This document shows, piece by piece, positions 35,943 through 48,444 of a stretch of DNA of 64,000 nucleotides (position 1 is the first letter of the stretch; every line of letters starts with the position of its first letter). The DNA is taken from assembly GCA_025093985.1 (NCBI GenBank), contig JACAAK010000014.1, forward strand, positions 310,001 to 374,000. The letters run 5' to 3'. Below the pieces are notes generated by a model, which saw only the letters and a list, made by a program, of their open reading frames with translations, searched no databases and was not told the origin of the DNA. The DNA comes from Calvatia gigantea. Lineage: Eukaryota > Basidiomycota > Agaricomycetes > Agaricales > Lycoperdaceae. The translations under genes were made by a program, and so were the position numbers.

Positions 35943-36527
35943 ATGCGTTTATCTCATGCTCTCGTGGCCCTTGTTGGCACATCTGCTGCCCTCGTAACGG
36001 CAGCACCTATCCGGAGGTTCGAAACCTCTGGCACCGACAGTAGCGAAGTTCTCACAGCCAATGGGGATCTTAAACCCCTGGAAAAACACGTTGGCTTGGC
36101 GAAACAGCGCCCTAAAGCACGCTTCCGTTCACTCACAGAAAGGCGCATCCGTAAGCGTGCTGAGAGGAAAAAACTCGCAAAGCTGGAGTTAGTGGACTTT
36201 GGCCACCCCGCGTCGATGGAGATTGAGGGTGGTACAATTTTTGATGGTGCTGACGAGCCAGGAAAGACTGAGCCTTCCAGCGTGATCACCTTGGGCGGCA
36301 CTACTCCTGTAGACGGTGAAAAACTAGATGCTGTAGACAGGGACAATGGGGGTGATCGTAAGAGTGGAAAGAAGGTCAAAAAGCATAAAAAGAAGGCCCA
36401 GAAGGAGAAGTCGAGAAAGAAGGGTAACAAAGGTGGAGGTGAAGACTCTGGCACCGGCTCGGATGATGACCCCGACACTGACAATGCGTCCGAGAATGAA
36501 CATGGTACGGACAATGATGAGGCCTGA
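35943..36527 (+). CDS. Small secreted basic/acidic low-complexity protein (copy 2)
   Basis: Single exon, 194 residues, paralogue of 28594-29181. The signal peptide (MRLSHALVALVGTSAALVTA), the ARFRSLTERR-RKRAE core and the acidic tail (GSDDDPDTDNASENEHGTD) are nearly the same. The middle linker differs strongly, and the Lys-rich patch is richer (KKVKKHKKKAQKEKSRKKG). The open frame survives although the neighbouring kinase copy is wrecked, which suggests that selection keeps this gene. No cysteines and no recognised domain; function unknown. Confidence 0.75.
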   Translation: MRLSHALVALVGTSAALVTAAPIRRFETSGTDSSEVLTANGDLKPLEKHVGLAKQRPKARFRSLTERRIRKRAERKKLAKLELVDFGHPASMEIEGGTIFDGADEPGKTEPSSVITLGGTTPVDGEKLDAVDRDNGGDRKSGKKVKKHKKKAQKEKSRKKGNKGGGEDSGTGSDDDPDTDNASENEHGTDNDEA

Positions 36528-37658
36528 GGAGCATCTCGGTCAGGTAACCTCACATTCACCGATAACCCCCCCCGAGCCGTTCCATAAATATATTATTCAA
36601 AGCTGACCCATCCGTATCCTGTATACCAAACAAAGTGATATCTTCACTCTCCAGATTCTTCGAAGCCCATACCATAAGTAGGAAAGATTGTGCCGCTCGC
36701 TGCATCTTGCCAAGACATCATCGTGTTAGAGGATGGACTAATGGACTAAAGTCGCTCCATCATGCCAGTTCAGACCAGCATGCTGGCGCGGCCTTTACAT
36801 GGGACTGATGGGGGCAGTGATCGTAGGCAAAACAATACCGTATTCCACCTGTCTCAGTTGCTTTGACAGGCTGCGACCAGCGGAACGGAAGTCCCGCCAG
36901 ATGTAGATTACAGATTACCCCGAGTACGAAAACAGCCGAATGGGCAATAACTACTTCCACAGGCACACGATCTCTGCTAACCAGCCAGGTCCCTTTAAAT
37001 AATCCAGGACAATCCCCCTTAGAAAGTCAAAAATAGCATTTAGCACGCGGGCGGCATCTGCGCAGACATCCATCCCAAAAGTTTGCGGAAAGCCGGTAGT
37101 TACCAGAATGGGGCGGTGGGTGTGCATACCAGGGGGGTATGCACAGTGAATGCCAATAATGCCAATTTAGTCCGTTGGTACCACGATGCGACATGCGAAT
37201 CTTATGGTGGGGTCCACGAAGGTGTGAGATTGGCGGCTTGTGTGTGTGTGTGGCGCAGACCGGAGGAACCAGTACGGCACTCTCAAATGGTATTGTAAAT
37301 AGTAGTGGAAACGCACCCCGCATACCGTTGCTAAGAGACCTGGTGATGTGCACACACAGGTACTGATTGTCTACATCTGTGGATATGGACAGTCGTGGGT
37401 GCCCATGTGAACCACGTTAATGAAAAGGGGTCAAACGAACACCCGTCTCTTGACCACGGTATCCGTTTCTAATATTGGACGAGACGCAGGTATGACGTCA
37501 CACGCACGGCTTCACATACGAACATAAATGATATTTTACAATAGATCCACAAGCTAACACGATTAAGAAATGGAGGAGCGTGCATAAGGCTATTTAAATG
37601 TAATAAATTTACTACTAAGAACCTACTTGCATAGGATCGCGCTTGACGACCATATTGA
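36528..37658. other. Intergenic between secreted protein 2 and methyltransferase B
   Basis: Diverged counterpart of 29182-30251. No gene supported. A short TG run occurs near 37240-37252. Confidence 0.5.
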
Positions 37659-38698
37659 TTATGTTGACTGTAGGTCTAAGCATTCGCAGGCTTCTGCGCA
37701 GTGAACACCCAGTACTGGAAAAACTGACTGCGGCGTCTCATCTAGGGTCTTTATGAAATCTGCCACAACAGCATCATACTCTTCCCCACTCTTGACGAAG
37801 CCCAAACCGTTCTCCTTCATGGCCTGCTCCTTGATAGCAGGGAAAATCGCCATCGTCGAGTGCAATGCCTTCGTCCCGAGCTCTCCTGCCCAAGATCCCA
37901 TCGGCAATCCCCTCTTCTGAATCTTGACGTTAACGAAACCCGCTTGTTCGAGCCAATCGGATAGGTAATCGACGATGTCATAGACTACGCCACGCACACT
38001 ACACAACTTGTCACGGAGCAGGACTGCCTGGTGACGAATGACAGCGTCAGACGGCGAGTCAAAGATGTGGCTGGGTTCAAACAGTTGAACCCAACCGCCC
38101 GGGGTGAGGGTGCGGTGCATTTCGGAGAGAGCAGTTTTCCACTGCTCAGGTTCCAAGGCGAACATGAAGAGACGTTGGTGGATGAGTGCGAGACTGTTGG
38201 TCCAGTCTGCGGGGAGCGAGGTGATGGAGAGCGTTTGGAACGATGCATTTGAGGGGACCAGAGACGGAGGTGGGAACATGCGTGGTGAGATATCCGCTCC
38301 CCGAAGGTTGATAGTCGACGGGACTTGATCAGCGAGTGTGAGGAGCCAATGGCCTGAGGACAGTCATTCACATAGACTTTAGTCGGAATGGTGAGGTACA
38401 TACCAGATCCTGTTCCGCTGTCGAGGACAATGTCGCCGTCTTTGAGGGTTGTTGGGGCCCAAACGGCCTTGTTGTCGAAGATGGCATTGAGAGTTTCTCC
38501 CTTGGACATTCAAACTGAAAGAATCATCTGTTGGTATCCTTCTTGAATTATCCTGGATTACGAGCAAACTCACCGATCTCTTTCCTGCCTGTCAGCTGGG
38601 AGTAGGTACTCGGAACCGCTTGCAGGCTCTGAGGAGACAAAATATCTTTGGGCGTCTTTTGACCTAGACTCGACAGTGGCAGGTTCGACGGATAGCAT
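37659..38698 (-). pseudogene. SAM-dependent methyltransferase, copy B (frameshifted)
   Basis: Paralogue of copy A with the same three-exon plan; the start at 38698 gives MLSVEPATVES. One extra C (about 38499-38501, in 'ctcccttgg' versus 'ctccttgg' in A) shifts exon 2 before the SAM-binding LDSGTGSG motif, so a normal full-length product is not expected. A shorter product from an internal ATG at 38509 (MSKGETLNAIFDNK) would keep motif I. It shares with A the T5 run that alters the C-terminus, but stops earlier. Most of its length is virtually identical to A, except an island near 37910-38040. Confidence 0.75.
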
Positions 38699-39693
38699 GA
38701 TGGAAGTGATGGTAGTGGGAGTAGTTGGCTTGGAGTGTTATCTAGAGGTTAGAATCATTCTGATTTATATAGGGCGCTGTTTGCTTCCAAGAAAAAGGCC
38801 AAGTCCACGAGCTTCAACTATCGGATGTAGCGAGCCTACAGGAGGGGATACTGTTGTCTTATGAAACCTGATGGGAGTGGATCTGTGATCAGAGGCTGCC
38901 ACGGAAATAGCCTGGACTTGAAATTTTGAAGAACGGTAACTCGTACTAAATGCCGAACAGCCCGCCCATCTCACTCTGATTGGGGTTTCTTCTGAAATGA
39001 TTGATGTCAACGTGCATACCAAGCCACAAATCCAGCAGGCGTGATATCCGCCGCCCAAACCTTGAGAGGCTATGCCTCGGGAGGGTATAGGAAGGCGCCA
39101 AGCCTTCACACACGAGCGGTCTTGCAGGCACAAGAGAAGCTTTTGACCAGAAGGAGCAAGTATAGCCGAACGATGTGGGTTGAAGATATTTTTCTGCGTT
39201 TGCCACCATTCAATGTTTCAACGACGTAGGAGTTTCTCACGTGGCCTGGATGGGTGACTTGTCTGCAGATCTGATGAAACGGAATATCAATCAATCATAA
39301 GAGTGGATATCAGTTATTGATACAAGCACATGGGGCTAGCTTGTCGGGAGGCTTTCTTCCGCCTTGAGGCAGATTGGGGTACCAGAAGAGACAGGGCGAA
39401 CATATTGTGTCCACTTTTGGCCATCTTGGTTGAAATGATCAACGGAACACATAGTTGCATCAAGTCGCCATCTGAGCGTATGAGAACTGCTGCGCGGAGC
39501 TTCGGACTTTGTCTATTTTTGTTTCTCTTGATTGAGCTACATATTCTTCAGTAGTACTTCAGTGATGGCTAATATAAAGTTAATCCGAGCGGAATCAGGG
39601 CTGTGGTTCTTGTTTGGGGTATCAGTATAGCAAAGGCACCGCATCCCTTCCCCATCCTTCACGGATCGCGCATAACATCCCCTCGTAGAAAAT
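38699..39693. other. Intergenic, right edge of duplication unit B
   Basis: Similarity to 31330-31768 ends near 39140. The remaining 550 bp shows no gene. Confidence 0.5.
38764..38771 (-). promoter_or_regulatory. TATA box of methyltransferase B
   Basis: TATATAAA about 66 bp upstream of the ATG, at the same spacing as in copy A. Confidence 0.6.
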
Positions 39694-40577
39694 TTAGAAG
39701 ACCGCCACCATTGCACCAATCACCATTGCAATCAAGGAGGCCAATGGTGTGGAAAGTGCGGGGGCCGCGTTGTTAGAGGACCCATCGTCACTGCCACCAC
39801 CACCACTTTGTGGTCTGCTCGTTGTGCTCGCGGTACTTGTAATCTGGGACCGTGTTGCAATGCTGGGAATAGCCGTTACCGTGGCAGTACCAGGAGGTCC
39901 AGGTGCAGGCGAAGTGTTAAGAGCAACCGGACTAAGGAATATGCCTTGGCGTTGACAGTCGGATCCAAAGGCTGTTCAAACGTTCAACGTTCAGGAAGTG
40001 AGCAACGGAGATTGGAAGTTCAGATCACCAGATATAGTCCGATGAAGCGGAATACATACTGCTGAGAACCACTTGTCCCCTCTCCTTTAGACCTTGGTAC
40101 GTAGGTGTACCAGTACCATAATCGACAACGCAGTCCATGCAGATCTTTAATGCGATGTAATTGGGGACGTTGCAAACACATTTTGGAGTTGTACAGCCCT
40201 ACATATTCAAGGAAGTTAAGGGTAAGGGCATGACACTCCTCAAAGACATACCGTCAAGATAATATCAAAGGGTCCACAGGTCGTGCGGCACTGTGAAAAT
40301 CAGTAAAAGTCAGGAAAAAAGGTAGGGACTTTCAAATTGAATTTTCACATACGCCTTCTGGTACTTGATTGAGGATGCTTCCACTCCCGCCTGTTTGCCT
40401 TCTCAAAATCCCGTGGTGTCCATGGACATTCGTCCCGGATGCGAAAAGGGATGCTAAGCGAGGATACATTGAAACATGCAGTCAGCGTCTACCCGCAAAA
40501 CAGGGAAGATTCCCTGACATACTTTGAGACAAAAGTACCAATAATGGAATGAATAGCGACGACCACGACGTCCACAT
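39694..40577 (-). CDS. GPI-anchored, cysteine-containing secreted protein (hypothetical)
   Basis: Five exons on the minus strand, about 200 residues. The start at 40577 gives MWTSWSSLFIPLLVLLSQ, a signal peptide. Exon 2 contains GILRRQTGG, a Kex2-like RR site. Exons 3 and 4 hold a cysteine cluster (CRTTCGPF, then CTTPKCVCNVP and ICMDCVVDYG), spaced as in small secreted or adhesin-like fungal proteins. Exon 5 is Ser/Thr/Pro-rich (TSTASTTSRPQSGGGGSDDG) and ends in NNAAPALSTPLASLIAMVIG followed by AMVAVF. That small omega site plus hydrophobic tail is typical of a GPI-anchor signal. It probably sits at the plasma membrane or wall. Exon joins use GT-AG sites and keep one frame. I did not recognise a named family. 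Confidence 0.7.
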
Positions 40578-41414
40578 ACTTGTGATATCGAGAGGTGGAG
40601 AGACTCTGAGAAGACTTGCGGGATGAGGACAGCGTTTTAAGGAGATGGCATACAGTCGAGAGTTTGGCCAGCCTGCCTCAACACCCAATCCGGTTTAACC
40701 CTGTCAAACATTCAGCGCCCAAAACTCCAACTTTCAGGGTCCAAGTACGAGATGCAAATCATTTCAATACCCGTAGCCTTTTCTTCCCCTTTAAGGCCAC
40801 GAAAATATTCATTCACGGGCGGCTACTCCAAAAAATCATGCCATAGAAAAGCTATCGAAGAAAATATTGGGAATTAAGAAGGATGGCCACCCCACTGTCC
40901 AATTTTTAAAAATTCGCTAGATGTAGGTATTTATAGGATTACAGCCCGACTGCCTTGCCTTGATGTATACCATGAGTGGCTCAGAATAGAGTTTGTTTGG
41001 ATAGTCAAAACTCTCAGGTACCCTCATTCCCTCTGTAGCGTCGTTCGTACGCAAGCAGAGGTCTATTATACTTGAATATGTATACAGTAAGGTGAACGCA
41101 CAACCAGCATACTATTCAACCCGCTCGCTTGGCGTGGTAACGATCAAAACAGACCACAAGTCGAGCATGACAAGCATGAGATATTACAACTAGAGCATGA
41201 CATATAGCACACATTGCAACAGATGGTGATCTGAACAAAAACGAACGGAAATCACAAGTCGTGATAGCTGAGGGAAAAAAGCGAAGACTATAACAGGAAA
41301 AAGAAAAGAATATGTGATAGAGCAAGGGACGAGTGACAGCTACACACGGGTGGAGTAGTTGCAATGGTCGAGAGCGGAGAGACACCCAATCTCCGATGGA
41401 GAAGAACCGTCCTT
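40578..41414. other. Intergenic, no gene supported
   Basis: Lies between the GPI-protein promoter and the eIF3a 3' end, which converge in orientation with no extra gene seen. Confidence 0.5.
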
Positions 41415-44400
41415 CTAACGTCCTCCACTCGCTTGTTGCGCCCGACGTGGTTTCCACACACCGGATTTGCTCACGGTTTGGAACCCCTCCTCATCCTTCT
41501 TGTGCTCCTCCCTTGCAGGAGGCAACGCCGGTGACGCAGCTCTGGGGGAAGCACCACCAGCCGCTTGTTTCGCAGCCTCACGTTCCCTCCATCCACCTCC
41601 ACCACCCAACGCACCAGGTCTGTACTTCGGCGTTCCAGTAGAAGCTGAAGCTGCGATAGGCGCGGGACTTTCTGCTCTAGGTGAATCTCCCGTCGGCCTT
41701 GTAGTACCAGCTCCAGATGCACTTCGCCTCCATGAGGGCTCCTGGCCGTTGGTGGCACGGATGGCGGGAGGTCCACGAACAGAACCGAAGGGTGGCGGAG
41801 TCTTCTTTTCTGCTTGTTCCCTTTCTCTTTCTTGTTCCAGGCGGCGTAGACGTCGGCGTTCTTCTGCTTCCTCCTCGCGCTGTTGTTGGAGACGTGTTTT
41901 CTCCAAAGCATCCTGACGTTCTTTCTCGCGGGCGGCACGGAAGGCAGCGAGGTCCTCCTCTTTCTTCTTGCGGGCAGCTTCTTCAGCTGCGTGTCGTTCT
42001 TCTTCCTCTCTGTGTTTGCGCTCCTCTTCCGCGAGACGGGCTATTTGAGCGGGGAATAATAAATATATGAACAGAGACTGAGTTAAGGGTGTACGTACCT
42101 TCTTCCTCCCTGCGTGCCTCTGCTTCCCTTGCCTTCCTTTCCTCGTCCTCTTTCGCCTGCCTAGCCTTCTCCTCTTCCCACGCCTTAAGCACGGCAGCTT
42201 TCCTCTTCGCCTTTTCCTGTTCAACCTTCTTCGCTGCAGCCTCCTGCTTCTTCTGATTGGCTTCGCCCTTCTTCGCTATTAATACCTGTTTCCATTCCTC
42301 ATAATCAGGCGACATGCGCTTTAACCTGCCCTTCGTCTCCACGGCTTCTTGATGACCTTTCTTCGCGGCTTCCTTGCGTTGGCGCTGGACAGCGTTATGA
42401 GTCTCACGATCCCGTTGCTGTTGCGCTTCATAGTCCTGTGCGAGGAGGGGTCGTTCCTCCTTGCGATATGCACGTTCAAGGTGGTCAAGACGTTTCGAGG
42501 TGATACGTAAACGCTCGTTCATCTCCCTCTTCTCTTTCTCTAACTGTGCAACTTGCATACCAATGAGACCTTCTGTGTCGTAAGTGTCCAGTTTCTGGGG
42601 GTCGATGATAACGCTCATCAGCACCTGATCGATACCAACCTAAAGTAAATGTACTCACATCGACATCGTTCGGTTTCAAGATGCCCTTATCAACCAAACT
42701 CTGAGCATATTTCTTCGCCTCATCAATCCTGATGGTCTCGATCTCCTTCCTAGCCCTTTCAAGATCCCTCTTCCTCGCCTCCTCCCGCTGCCGCCTTAGC
42801 TCCTCCTCCTTCTCCCTTCTACTAATCTCCGCCCTCCTGCTACTCTCCTCCTTCTCTTTCCTTACATGTAATTCACTCATCAACTCCCTCCTCCTTGCCA
42901 CCAACGCACGCCTAACCTGAAGCCCCTTCCGTTCCGACTCAACCGCAGCAACGAGCTCCTTAAACTTCGCCTTCTGCTCCTCTCCAGGAAGAGGTGGAGT
43001 TCCACCATCGATGATTTTAATCGTGGTATGTAACGACGTAGCAATCTTGCTGAGCCGCGTATGTACCGTCTCCGCAAGTGACGGCTGAATGGTAGTCTCC
43101 CGAATCTTGGAACTGGAAGCGACAGGTTGATCATCCGCAACAGCGAACGCGTCATCAACGAAAGTGATACTACCCGCTTTGTGATCGACGCGGATGTTCA
43201 ACTCCCCACGATGCGCACAACCCATAATGTACGCCTCAATTTCTTCAGCGTTGAATACGGATTTTTCTTCACCTTCGGATGTGACTTTGAGCGGTTGAAC
43301 GAGCTCAAAAAGTGTGCCAATTTTGACGGTGGAGTAAACTTGGGACAATTGATTGAGGAGGCGGGAGAGGAGTGCGCGTTGGAGGAGAGGGAGGTAGGGT
43401 GCGTAGCTGGCATCGGTGGAGAGAGTCTGGAGGAGGGGTGCGATGGAGGAGCAAAGTGAGAGGGGGTCGAACGTAACTTCGAGGATTGAGTAGAGAGACT
43501 TGATAGGCGCAGGCGAAAGTTTGAGAACGTCGCGAGAAAGCTGTAATAAAATGTAAGGATAATTAGATATCGAAAAGATAAACCAGCACGTACGGCGTCC
43601 TTGAGCAAACCGGCACGAGTAGGCATGCGAGTCAAACCGAGTAGAGCGGTCAAACGAGCGTTCTTGCCTTTGAGTTCGTCCGGCTCTTCGGTCTGCAGCC
43701 CGACGGGAACAGCTAGTGTGCTAACGAGTACCTGGCCGGCAAGTCTGCTCATCTCCTCTTCTGATTTTCCACCAATGTTGGTAACGATCGCGTAGTACCT
43801 ACCCCATGCAGCAGCATGGTACAGAGCATTGCCAGACATGAGGAAGATTTTGGTGAGTTTTTCGTAATAATTGGCCATCATTGCAGGGCGAGGTGCCTTT
43901 TTAGCCATAGTGAGAAGGTTGTGGACATCCTCGACGGAACGGAAAGCCTCCTGCCATAATTCTAGTTCAACAGAGGTATTCAATTGCGCGAAGCGAGTAT
44001 CGAGGTGATGTTGAAGGGTATCAGGATCCGAAAGATTGATAGAGTGTTGCTGATGAGAATATTTCGCGACATTGGCGAGGTGGAGGCGGAGGGTCTCGCA
44101 AAGGCGGCGGAATTCGACCTTGCGATTGTACTTCAAACAGAACTTGAAGGCCTGTTGGGCGATTTGCTAGTGGGATGAGTCAGGACCATCGGTATGACGT
44201 TTCGGCCCAAGATGCTGTTTACGTACTTGGTATATGGCCTCCAACCGAGCGTTGTTTTTCAGAGTTTCAAGGGAAGTGCGATAACTCTCCCAGAGAAATT
44301 TGAGCCATGGAGTGACCAAGGCCCGATCTGTACGATCCTTGCTCTGATCACCACTAACAGCACCCAATAGGATGCTCTCTGGTGTCTCACTGGCCTCTAA

Positions 44401-44748
44401 GTCGTCCACATCGACCGCAACAGCTGCTTGCTGTTGGGCGTCCCTCACTTTGGCATCCGCCAGCTGGATGAACCGATTGATGACAGCTTCAATGCTTTGG
44501 ACGCTGGTATTTTGGGCGATGTTTTTGTATTGCATTAGGCCTTCCTTGGCGGTGCGACCCTTGCGCATGTCGACGCAGAGTTCGATGAATCGGTACATGA
44601 TGGGTTCCAAGGACGCCAACGGTGTTGATCGGAAGCGTTTCGAGGAGAACATTTCTGTGAGGGACTGAAGGGCAGCATGGGACTGCCCCACCGAGACAAG
44701 ACCCTCTGCTTGGCGTAGCACCGTCTCTGGCTTCGTGAATGGCGCCAT
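41415..44748 (-). CDS. TIF32: Translation initiation factor eIF3 subunit a
   Basis: The start at 44748 gives [22 protein letters not shown], the conserved N-terminus of eIF3a. Five to six exons follow: about 44748-44225, 44166-43595, 43541-42658, 42624-42098, and 42050 to the stop at 41415. Exons 1-3 form the helical N-terminal and PCI/spectrin-like region (KRDLEE-type repeats absent). From 42900 onward the protein is highly charged coiled coil ([28 protein letters not shown]), then a Gly/Ser/Pro/Arg tail ending [10 protein letters not shown]. The length of about 1000 residues is normal. eIF3a is the core scaffold of eIF3 on the 40S subunit and is essential. No lesions seen. Confidence 0.9.
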
Positions 44749-44922
44749 ATTGTACTAAAATCAAGCGAATCGGTAAGCTTATTGGCCATCGCGCAGGACG
44801 ATGAGCTCACTGATTTTGATAAGCGGTGTGTGCGTCGACAACGACGATGTTCTCGACGTTGTGTATATCAAAAATTTAGGTTCGCAGAGGGTAGTTTAGG
44901 GCAGGTTAATTTTCGGATCTAG

Positions 44923-44940
44923 TTAATTAATTAATTAATT
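44923..44940. repeat. (TTAA)n microsatellite
   Basis: About four and a half TTAA units, 175 bp upstream of the eIF3a start. Confidence 0.9.
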
Positions 44941-46147
44941 GAGTTGCTTACCCGTCGGATAAGTATAGACAGCTGGAATCCCAATGGCTCAGTCCAGTTT
45001 TCGGGACACCTTGTTCGTACTTTCCTCGACCAAGCAGAGCCTCTTCGAAATCCTGTCAAAACCCTACTTTCCCTGTTGTAAGTTCAATCTTCTTAAGGCA
45101 GATATTGTTTCCACCCGCAGGTCCGTCGGACGGGCGCTCCCGACGTTTTCCAAGGCCAGCGCCTGCTTTCTTGATTAATCACCAGGATACCCAGCCCGAA
45201 TCCTGTCGACCCCTGTGATCCGCGATTGCCTCCAAACGCTTCGCCTCATCTTCAGGGAATTTCATTACGCCGTGTGTTGGTTCCGGGTGTGATACGGCGC
45301 TTTTCTTCCAAACTCACCAAATCCTCAGGAAGCGCCGTTTCACTCGGCCACATGTTACAATACATCCTCATAAGGATCGGAAGGTGTCGACGCCGAATGC
45401 GATGTCCCCTGAGGAGTCCTCGCGAACAAATGACGTTCTTTGTCAACACCTTGCTGGATCAGAATCCTTCGGGCGGCCCCACGGAATCCTCGAGTATCCG
45501 CCCACGCCGGAACAATCCACATTCAGGACAATAAGATATTGTCCAGATATATTTTTGACTTTTCACCCATCCCGTCCTACACTTGAGGATCGCACGGTCC
45601 TGTAGGCCTCCGAGTAGATGGATGATTGATCATTTTCCTAGCGCTCCTGGGGCTCCCTACATCACCAGCGCAACCCGTCCAACGTGAATGTCTCCAGCCT
45701 ATCCCACACCCCTCATACACAGGCAGTACCCTTGCACTGGCTGCGTGATACTTTAGTGGATACCCTATACGGCCCTGATCAACGACAGAAACTTCATTTT
45801 TCTCGGTGGTGTTTGTCCTTTGAGCGTTCGAACGCGAGGTTTATATTACTCCTCATCCCGCTGCTTGCCTCCAGATTAGCTATTTTAGAACGCTCCTTAA
45901 ACTAGACTCTGGCAGATGGGCAGTTTCAAGGGGCTTCCAATCCACGGAGAGTGGCTATAGTCCCACCGCCCTCCGAGAACATAGGTCGTTCCTACGTTAC
46001 TACCAGTCTTAGATCCCCGGTTCATCTCACCCGCAGCATTAGGTACCGCCCCACTTCATGCAGTAATCTTCGTCGGAGGTGTTCTATTATTGGGGAGCGT
46101 GGACAGTGATGGTTAAAAAAAGTGTCTCGGTGATTAAAAAATTGCCC

Positions 46148-46155
46148 TATATAAG
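46148..46155 (+). promoter_or_regulatory. TATA box of methyltransferase C
   Basis: TATATAAG within ccctatataag, 80 bp before the ATG at 46228. Confidence 0.55.
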
Positions 46156-46227
46156 TGTAAGGAACCCTTCTCATAATCTCCACATTAATCTTTCAAATAA
46201 TTTTTTGTCGTTGCCATTACTCCTACC

Positions 46228-47260
46228 ATGTTAACCGTTGAACTCCCAACAGCTGTTGAAGTTCTGTCAAAGGAGTCCCAACGATATTTTGTGTCTTCCG
46301 AAGCTTCAAAAGCTTCCAAATACTTGCTTCCGGCCGATGATCAGGAGAGAGAACGGTGAGTTTTCTTCTATCTATGACACGGCCATAAGGAATTGACAAA
46401 TTGTGCTTTAGTTTGAATCTCCAAGGCGAAGCTATCAACGCCGTCTTTGACAATAGACTCATTTGGGCCCCAGTAACCCTCAAGGATGGGGACACCGTCC
46501 TCGACAGTGGAACAGGATCTGGTACGTAACTCATCACGAAGCTCAATTTCCATCATTTACATGATACTATTGTTAGGCCATTGGCTCCTCTCATTCGTGG
46601 CCCAGGCTCCACCAACTATTAATCTTCGAGGAAGTTGATCTCTTGCCCCGCATGTTCCCATCTCCATCTATGGCACCTCCAAACGCGAATTTCGGAGTCT
46701 TCTCTATCACCTCACTTCCCGCAGACTGGGCGAACAGTCTCGCATTTATCCACCAACGCCTCCTCGTGTTCGCTCTCCAATTTCACCAATGGAGAACCGC
46801 TTTATCCAAAATAGTACCGCGTCCTCATTCCAGGACGCTTGGGTCCAACTCTTCGAACCAAACCATTTTTTCGTTTCACCTAACGAGGCCATCATGGAAC
46901 ACAAGGCGGTCCAAATTCGCGATAAATTGTGTCTCGACGTCCGCCACGTTGTGATTGACATTGTCGACCACCTGGCTGGGTGGCTTGAACAAGCTGGCTT
47001 CGTTAACGTGAAAATCGAGAAGAGGGGGTTGCCTATAGGATCCTGGGCAGGTGAAATAGGGAAGAAAGGTTTATACATCGGCCATAAACGTTTGGCGTGC
47101 CATCAAGGAACCTGTCATGAAGGAGGGTGGGCTCGGGCTTGTAAAAACTGAGGAAGAGTATGATGCTATTGTAGATGATCTCGAGAAGCTCTTTGAGGGG
47201 ACACCTGAGTCGTATGTCGAATACTGGGCGTTTGTCGCACAGAAACCCACAAATGCTTAA
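46228..47260 (+). pseudogene. SAM-dependent methyltransferase, copy C (multiple frameshifts)
   Basis: Same three-exon design (MLTVELPTAVEVLSKESQRY; motif LDSGTGSGHWLL). After NLRG at about 46633 one extra base leads to an immediate TGA. Near 46805-46845 the frame shifts again by two bases, and near 47070 once more. The last codons, WAFVAQKPTNA and TAA at 47260, show the ancestral C-terminus of the family. Not expected to be functional. Confidence 0.8.
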
Positions 47261-48444
47261 AGTTCGAAATGCGAATGGTGGTTTTCCATGATATCTGCCA
47301 TCAGGAAATTCCGCCTGTGCCCAGTTCTAATCTGAAAGATGCGCCGTGCGGTACCAAACGACTGCCGTGGACACAGTATGGTTAGAATGATACCCCGGGA
47401 AGTCCAACGTTGTAACTGGCCAGCCCCCTTGCCACGCGCCCTCCGAGTCCCATCTAGTCTTCAGGTGTTCAGCCCGAACCCCGTTGATCCCCGTGATCTG
47501 CGATCGCGTCAAAACCCTCCAAATATCGTAACCTATCCTTCGGGCCTAATCTCGCCAGTGTTGTTCTCGAGCGCTGACATGGCCCCCTTCTTTCCAAATT
47601 CAACCTAACGAGGCTTGAACCGTCGTTTCACTTGGCTGGGTGCTATAATATATTCCTCGCATGGATCGGAAAGTGATAGTGGGGAAATATGATGTTCTCT
47701 GAGGAGTCCTTATGAACAAACAAGGTTCTTTGTCAACACCCTGCCGGATCAGAATCCTTCTGGTAACCCCAACGGAGCCATCGATCATTGAGCACCCACC
47801 CACCTTGAAATAATCCCTAAGACTATTCGGGACCAGGAAGACATTTTCCAGATATATCCTCTAGTTTTCACCCACTCCACTCATCCTGTTCTAGACTCGA
47901 GGATCGCAACGATCAGCAGGCCGTGGAGGAGATACCGTGACCAATCGTTTTTCAGGGATTCGTGCTCTCGGCGTCACCCGCGCAACCCATCCAATGTTGA
48001 ATGACCCCAACCTATCCATACCCCTCGTAAAAGGGTAGTACCCCTGCATCGGCTGCGCGATGCCTGAGTGGAGACCCTACGTACCTCTGGTTGGCGACAG
48101 AATGTCTTTTTTCCCCAATTGCGCTTGTCCTTCAAGAATTCGAATTCGGGGCCCATCATCCCATCTTCTCACCCCGTCACTCAATATATGCTTGATTAGT
48201 TATTCCGAACCTCTCCTTGAATAGGAGGTTTCGAGGGGCTTCCAATTCAAGTGGAGAGGGGTTGTTGTAATCCCAACCATAGGTTGTTCCTACCAGCCTT
48301 CCATTCTCGGCCCACCCTCCCCGCAGCGTCAGATACTATCCAACTTGGTAATTTTCGTGGGAGGTGTTGTTTCCCGTTTATCGTTGGGGGGTGGACAGTG
48401 ATATTTTTTTAAAAAAAACATCCCCTGTGATTAAACCACTGCCC

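Larger units (their letters stand above)
32085..39140. repeat. Segmental duplication, unit B
   Basis: Second copy of unit A: kinase pseudogene, secreted protein 2, methyltransferase B. The first third was altered by an insertion of about 1.4 kb (32445-33835), and the kinase part has several deletions. Divergence is moderate overall but very low inside parts of the methyltransferase. Confidence 0.8.
44749..46227. other. eIF3a upstream region and upstream part of methyltransferase unit C
   Basis: No gene supported. From about 45190 the sequence is similar to 47440-48530 (for example 'cctgtgatc-gcgat' and the 'gaggagtcct' segment), so it is part of a tandem unit. A TATATAAG box is at 46148-46155. 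Confidence 0.55.
45190..47300. repeat. Tandem methyltransferase unit C
   Basis: Unit of about 1 kb upstream DNA plus methyltransferase copy C, repeated in the same orientation as unit D at about 47440-49600. The promoter, introns and 3' flank ('aagttcgaaatgcgaatggtg') are shared. Confidence 0.7.
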
